DNA from: Owenia fusiformis
Lineage: Eukaryota; Annelida; Polychaeta; Sabellida; Oweniidae
Assembly (NCBI GenBank): GCA_903813345.2
Contig: CAIIXF020000001.1
Coordinates: 38,471,366 to 38,535,365 of the forward strand
Length of the DNA: 64,000 nt
Direction of reading: 5' to 3'
Of the stretch, positions 60,001 through 64,000 are shown one piece after another (the first letter of the stretch is position 1; each line of letters starts with the position of its first letter). A program made the position numbers and the translations under genes. Below the pieces are notes generated by a model. That model did no database searches. It had not been told where the DNA came from and saw nothing but the letters and a program-made list of their open reading frames with translations.

Positions 60001-61546
60001 TTTTGCAACTGGTCTCCTGATAGTTCTAACCATGGGCTTTCAACTAGATTGAAAGCCCATGTTCTAACCAAGCACAAAAAATTCAGTCATATCCTTTTAC
60101 GTTTAGACCTCCCTGTACCACATTTTCAAATATTCAGACTAAAAGCGTCCTACATGTATGTAAATATTGGTGTTTGAACACATTTGTTTACATGTAAATT
60201 GTAATTCAAAATGGCTGATGGAGTAAATTAATTTGCATATTTGTAAGTTCCACTAGCTTTATCTCCACTAGACAATCTGCTAGTGTGTTACATTTAATGG
60301 CATTTAATTGTACCTTACTACTTATTGAATTTCATAATGTCTATTTTATTGAAATACATGTAATGCTTTCTCTAATTGATAATTTTGTGCAAAAATATTA
60401 CTGCAATAACCACACAACAGAAAATGAGGATGACAGACTGAGTACTAACTCAGCCTATTGGATACATACTAAGACCAGCTTGGAAAAAGAGCTTGTTCAG
60501 AAAAGAAGTCCATAAAAAGAAAACGCCCAAACTGACCCCTCTGACCACCAACCTCCAAGAGGCCACTACAAATTTTGGACCTACAGTAAGAGTGGAGATT
60601 GACTGGTCAGAGCAGTAGATCTAGTTGGTGGACGGTCTTTTCCATACACCAAACCACAGGGCAAGGAACAAAGGTTCACCCCCCACCCCTAGTATGTATC
60701 CAACAGACTGAATATAATATTCGGTCTGAATTTATAATATATTCAATCAGAAGAGGGATACAGTCTACCATTTTGAGCACTTCTCAAGTAATTTTGGCCA
60801 TATTTGAGCCAAAATTGTCAAATGTGAGCCCCCCCCCCCTGGAAATCCCCCCCCCCCCTTAGACTATATCCTATTTAGTCTGAATTATATTCAGACTATA
60901 AGGCACCTATGTTAAAGTTTGGTAATTCCAAATATTTGTTTACATAGGAAGTGCTATTCAAAATGGCCGATTGGGTAAAATTAATTTGCACATTTTTACT
61001 TCAACTAGCTTTATTTCCACTAGACAATATGCTGTGTTACTTTTTATTGCATTTAATTGTACCTTACTATTTAATTGAAATTTTGTAATGTTTATTTTTT
61101 TGAAAAAATGTTTCCTCCAATTGATAATTTTGTGCAAAAAATTTCACTGCAATTTCCACAGGAAAGTAGTACATCATAACAGACTGACTTCTAGTCAGTC
61201 TGTTGGATACATACTACCCCCCCCCCCCCCTTGGCGAATCCTGGCTACTGGCCTGCCTTGTCACTGGGGCCTACCCGACAGTCACATTTTTAGAGACCTG
61301 GTCACCTTTATCACATACCCCTTGGGGAGGCTCCCCCCCTCCCCCAACCATGGACGTATATCATCGACGTTGATATACGTCCATGCCCCAACTGAATCTT
61401 TGCCCTTTTTTAGGCTACATTTGTATTTTTACCTTCATACATGGATTTTTGTCATCATCGTTAGATCTTGTCACCTTTTGAATGCGTTTCTGTCTTTCTT
61501 GTTCGTTCGTTGACCTTCCAGCCTTGTCCAGAACTTGTTCAAACAT
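57025..61546 (-). CDS. CHCHD7: CHCHD7-like twin CX9C protein, complete (110 residues, 3 exons)
   Basis: Small mitochondrial intermembrane-space protein of the CHCH class; such proteins are imported and oxidised by the MIA40 relay. Exons 61546-61433, 58112-58014 and 57144-57025 join in phase 0 at both junctions to 110 codons plus TAG. The first CX9C is CMKEQKMSLKC (split by the first intron) and the second CSIYFKNYKNC. The segment CLQDHNYDRDKCSIYFKNYK closely follows human CHCHD7 CLDENNYDRERCSTYFLRYK, and the C-terminal PPAEERETI follows human PTAAERDEI. The N-terminus has about 20 more residues (MFEQVLDKAGRSTNEQERQK) than the 85-residue human protein, and the C-terminus is slightly longer. 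The ATG at 61546 is the first in the exon. The precise molecular role of CHCHD7 is poorly known. Confidence 0.93.
57309..57862. mobile_element. About 550-bp foldback element with 113-bp arms in CHCHD7 intron 2
   Basis: The left arm 57309-57422 (AAAAGTATTGCAACAGATTT ... GGAAAGGCACTCAT) is matched in inverse by 57745-57862 at about 90% identity. A shared core is TTTAAACAGGTGCATATGTT. The 320-bp interior is non-coding. It lies between exons 2 and 3. Confidence 0.75.
58530..58705. repeat. Degenerate tandem of TTTGGTATGG-type units
   Basis: GGATATTTGGTATGGCATTG, GGACATTTGGTATGGTATTG, AACATTTGATATGGCTTTTG and TTGGTTGGTATGGGAACA follow each other at 30-45 bp spacing in CHCHD7 intron 1. A poly-C run begins at 58759. 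Confidence 0.5.
60031..60061. repeat. Perfect 13-bp hairpin
   Basis: CATGGGCTTTCAA and TTGAAAGCCCATG flank a 5-base loop (CTAGA). TTCTAAC occurs on both outer sides, giving a target-duplication look. It lies in CHCHD7 intron 1. Confidence 0.65.
60765..61258. mobile_element. Poly-C element copy split by about 340 bp
   Basis: The core (TTTTGAGCACTTCTCAAGTA, then two C runs) lies at 60765-60858. The right end (C run, GGCGAATCCTGGCTACTGGC) lies at 61195-61258. The intervening DNA includes a TAGTCTGAATTATATTCAGACTA palindrome (60877-60899), so a second insertion probably separates the two parts. Confidence 0.6.
61349..61385. repeat. Perfect 15-bp hairpin
   Basis: CATGGACGTATATCA and TGATATACGTCCATG pair around a 7-base loop. 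It lies in CHCHD7 intron 1, about 50 bp from the exon 1 donor. Confidence 0.65.
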
Positions 61547-61625
61547 TTTATGACCCGTAAAATACGAAATAGTCTACTGTACTGATAATTTTTTGCAAAA
61601 TTACATGACGAGCTGAGGTTTCCCC

Positions 61626-61641
61626 AAAATGACGTCATTTT
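61626..61641. promoter_or_regulatory. CRE palindrome in the CHCHD7/PRDM bidirectional promoter region
   Basis: AAAATGACGTCATTTT is a perfect 16-bp palindrome with the full CREB/ATF site TGACGTCA at its centre. It lies 80 bp upstream of the CHCHD7 start codon and about 1.05 kb upstream of the divergent PRDM start. A role in transcription is inferred from position. Confidence 0.6.
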
Positions 61642-62514
61642 AGGAATTCCGTATTCAAGGTCACCGTAGATGGACAGAGCTTTGTTGCAGTCGGAAGACG
61701 TTTGTCATTATTTCAAGACTATTTGTCTATATTCCTATTCATCGGCGGAAGCACTAACTTAATCTGATACCTGGGTAGGTATATTTTGAGAATTTTCTGC
61801 GATTCAAAGTAGCCTAATTACACAATATAATGTTTTCCAAAGTTGAAATCGTTTTATGAAAATCCCAAGATGGCCTCCAAATCTGGGTCATCAAAATAAA
61901 ACAACAACACGCATGATCATGGTCAATGACTCAATCGTCATCACTCTTATACTACTGGATTAGTCTCCTTACAACTTTATGTCTTTTATTATGGCCACTT
62001 ATACTTGTTCACTTTCTACTTTCAATAATAATTTGTGGCTTGCTGGCTGTCATTTTTAGTGCCTTTTCACTTTCAGCCAAAGCTTTGAACAGCTCAAATA
62101 TAAGTCTTCAATCTCATTCTCTATGAAAACTCTATGTACAATAGATGTACATACAGGGGCTTTTCCAAGATTTACCAAGGGGGTCTCTATTTACTCTCCT
62201 ATGGGGGTTTGTCTTATAATGAAGCGAATGGATGTTCACATACAGAAACGGTTTCAACCAACCAATCAAGTTCAGTCTGTCAGTCCACAGTCTGTTCGTC
62301 CATCAGTCTGTCTACAATAGTGTCGCGATACCTGGTTGTCAAGATGAAACTTTGCTGCATAGCTTGCATGCAACAAATAACTTACCAGTAGGAGCATCAC
62401 CCAAAAATGTCAAGTGAAATATCCTTTCCTTTCTTTATCATACAGTTCATGCTAGGGGTTGTACAACAAGAGGGGAATAATCTCCCTGCATAACATGATC
62501 CTGTTTGCAAAATA

Positions 62515-62573
62515 CAGGGTGGGCCAATAAAAACTGGAACATTTTTCTTTTCTTTATTGGCCCACCCTGTATA
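62515..62573. mobile_element. 59-bp palindromic mariner-type remnant
   Basis: TACAGGGTGGGCCAATAAA and its inverse TTTATTGGCCCACCCTGTA lie about 20 bp apart with TA at both ends. It appears to be little more than two terminal repeats joined. It lies 107 bp before the PRDM start codon. Confidence 0.75.
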
Positions 62574-62679
62574 ATTATGATCCTCATATTGATTCCATAA
62601 TAAAAAGGAGAAAAATAATTTTACATGATTACAAAATTATCCAGATATTCTCTTTTGAAGGTGTTGTCACAGTGTCACA

Positions 62680-63924
62680 ATGTCACAGGCTAAAGCTAGA
62701 AGAACAAGCCCAAGTAGAGTAAAAGAGAAGATTGGACAGCATAAACCACCAACAAACAATGGACATCAGTTGATGAACATCAACTTACTGTGTGAGTCTG
62801 ATTCATTTATAAGGAAAATTGCATGTATTTTACACCTGTATGCAGTAATTTATTGTTTCCTTGTTTTCCTACCTACATACTGATTCATCACTTGTCACAA
62901 ATGTTCAAGAGATCACCATTTGTATGATATATAACTTAAGAAAACTGGCTCAAAATTGAAAATATTTTCAAAGTGCTAAAGAAACATGGGACACTATCTT
63001 TTGTTGAAGCTTATTTGTTTCTATTGATTGATTAATTATCCCATCAAACGAAGTTCGGAGGGATATAGGGAATGCCTCCGTCCGTCCGTCCGTCCGTCCG
63101 TACATATGTACGTACATGGCTAGTGAGCAACCATTTTGAAAATGGTGGCCTTTCTTATGTGTGTTATTTTATGATATTTGCTATATATTTAGTTTGTAAA
63201 AATGCCAGCCATTTCTGCTCGATGGGATTCGCTACGCTTTGGCGTTGCCGTTGTTCTGGTTGTTACTCATGTATACAAAAAAATGCTTGTATATAAATAA
63301 GAATGCCTGTATGATAACATTCTGTTTATGTAAATGCAGGGTGTGAGGACTGTGGAGAGGCAAAGAAAGGGGACTGTACCACACATGAGATGCTGAATAG
63401 AACAAAAGACAGATTCATTCCATCATATGCCAGATTGACAACACCCTATTCTGTAAAAATCAAAACTTTGGAGATCACAGGCGTTAATAGGAAAGGTAAA
63501 TTTTAATATCAAGTTATTTTACATCTGCCTCAAATCAATATGGCTATGAGCATGGTGTAGATCCCATCTCCTCAAATCATACCTTTGTAAAGTGAAATCA
63601 AAGATCTCCAGCAGAATGTCACCTCTGTGTGCTACATGTAACTCAGATGGCTAAATGTGAGAAAATTGGCTTATACGTTCCAATAATGTATCAGTGGCGG
63701 ATCCAGAAATTAACAAGGGCTGGCCCCAAATTTTGAGTCTGGAAAAAATATTCCACGTTTCAAAATGGAAAAATAGAGTATGGATCAACTAAAAATACAT
63801 TTTGATTTCAGTTGAAGGTGTGTTTGCCAGAAGGGTTATCCAAACGAGAACTCAGTTTGGTCCACATGAAGGCCAGAAAGTCCATACCCCACCTGCCCTG
63901 TCACATAACAGACTCTTCATAAAG
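62680..63924 (+). CDS. PR/SET-domain (PRDM-like) gene, first three exons, continues off window
   Basis: Exons 62680-62791, 63340-63495 and 63812-63924 join in phase (1, 1, 0). The protein begins MSQAKARRTSPSRVKEKIGQ, then has a zinc-knuckle-like WCEDCGEAKKGDCTTH segment, then FIPSYARLTTPYSVKIKTLE, and enters the PR domain with GVFARRVIQTRTQFGPHEGQ. This order (W/YC..C......C..H, then L.P....., then G.(F)A...I..RT.FGP.EG) is that of the PR domain and its preceding knuckle in PRDM10, PRDM15 and relatives. PRDM proteins act in chromatin and transcription, usually with C2H2 fingers downstream, which would lie beyond the right edge. RTQFGP is identical to the PRDM15 sequence I recall, but I would not name an ortholog. 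Confidence 0.85.
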
Positions 63925-64000
63925 GTAAGCACATTGTCACATAATAGAAACTTTATAAAGGTCACTACCATTTAACATCACTTAGTCATCATAAAGGTAT

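Larger units (their letters stand above)
61547..62679. other. Divergent intergenic region between CHCHD7 and the PRDM-like gene
   Basis: It holds the CRE palindrome, an AT-rich stretch, a dispersed-repeat segment with CAGTCTGTC/CATCAGTCTGTCT (62268-62317) and a tiny mariner-type palindrome (62515-62573). Hydrophobic frames at 61926-62391 have no start context or homology I recognise. Confidence 0.5.

Noticed and set aside
61926-62391. Hydrophobic and cysteine-containing frames upstream of the PRDM start
   Set aside because: They overlap one another in different frames, sit in repeat-like DNA and have no splice partners or recognised motif.

Overview
The window is nuclear DNA of an animal. 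It is AT-rich, its genes are split into many short exons with consensus GT/AG junctions, and its introns are full of foldback elements, MITEs, minisatellites and poly-C repeats. The repeat style (AAATGGCCGCC-type tandem arrays, tails rich in GGACGGACAGACAG, poly-C elements ending in GGCCCGTAGCCAGG) suggests a marine invertebrate, perhaps a lophotrochozoan such as a mollusc, but I cannot fix the phylum from sequence alone. Five protein-coding genes can be reconstructed across their introns, four with every exon phase consistent; a sixth (25.6-26.7 kb) is a long single-exon ORF.

Layout. (1) 0.2-14.4 kb, minus strand: a large adhesion GPCR. Twenty-one exons join in phase into 1103 codons, and the extreme C-terminus runs off the left edge. 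Domain order is signal peptide, CUB, three EGF-like, a SEA-like segment, two Ig, hormone-receptor motif, GAIN/GPS, seven-TM. The GPS cleavage triad is replaced. (2) 9.9-12.5 kb: a decayed mariner/Tc1-like transposon inside that gene, itself split by a second GC-rich inverted-repeat element. (3) 14.4-29.6 kb: gene-poor DNA with a 45-bp minisatellite arranged in 315-bp higher-order units, several MITEs, a tRNA-derived SINE, the 3' end of a Penelope-like retroelement with a GIY-YIG domain, and one uncharacterised 381-residue ORF. (4) 29.6-40.9 kb, plus strand: an uncharacterised gene for a long, mostly disordered protein, with two possible first-exon sets. (5) 42.4-55.6 kb, minus strand: complete glucosidase II beta subunit (PRKCSH), 16 exons and 576 residues, convergent with gene 4. 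(6) 57.0-61.5 kb, minus strand: complete CHCHD7-like twin CX9C protein, three exons and 110 residues. (7) 62.7 kb to the right edge, plus strand: first three exons of a PR/SET-domain (PRDM-like) gene, head-to-head with CHCHD7 across about 1.1 kb that contains a perfect CRE palindrome.

The genes look like an ordinary syntenic set, not a functional cluster. PRKCSH acts in ER glycoprotein quality control, the CHCHD7-like protein in the mitochondrial intermembrane space, the PRDM gene probably in the nucleus, and the adhesion GPCR at the cell surface. The most unusual single item is the adhesion GPCR.
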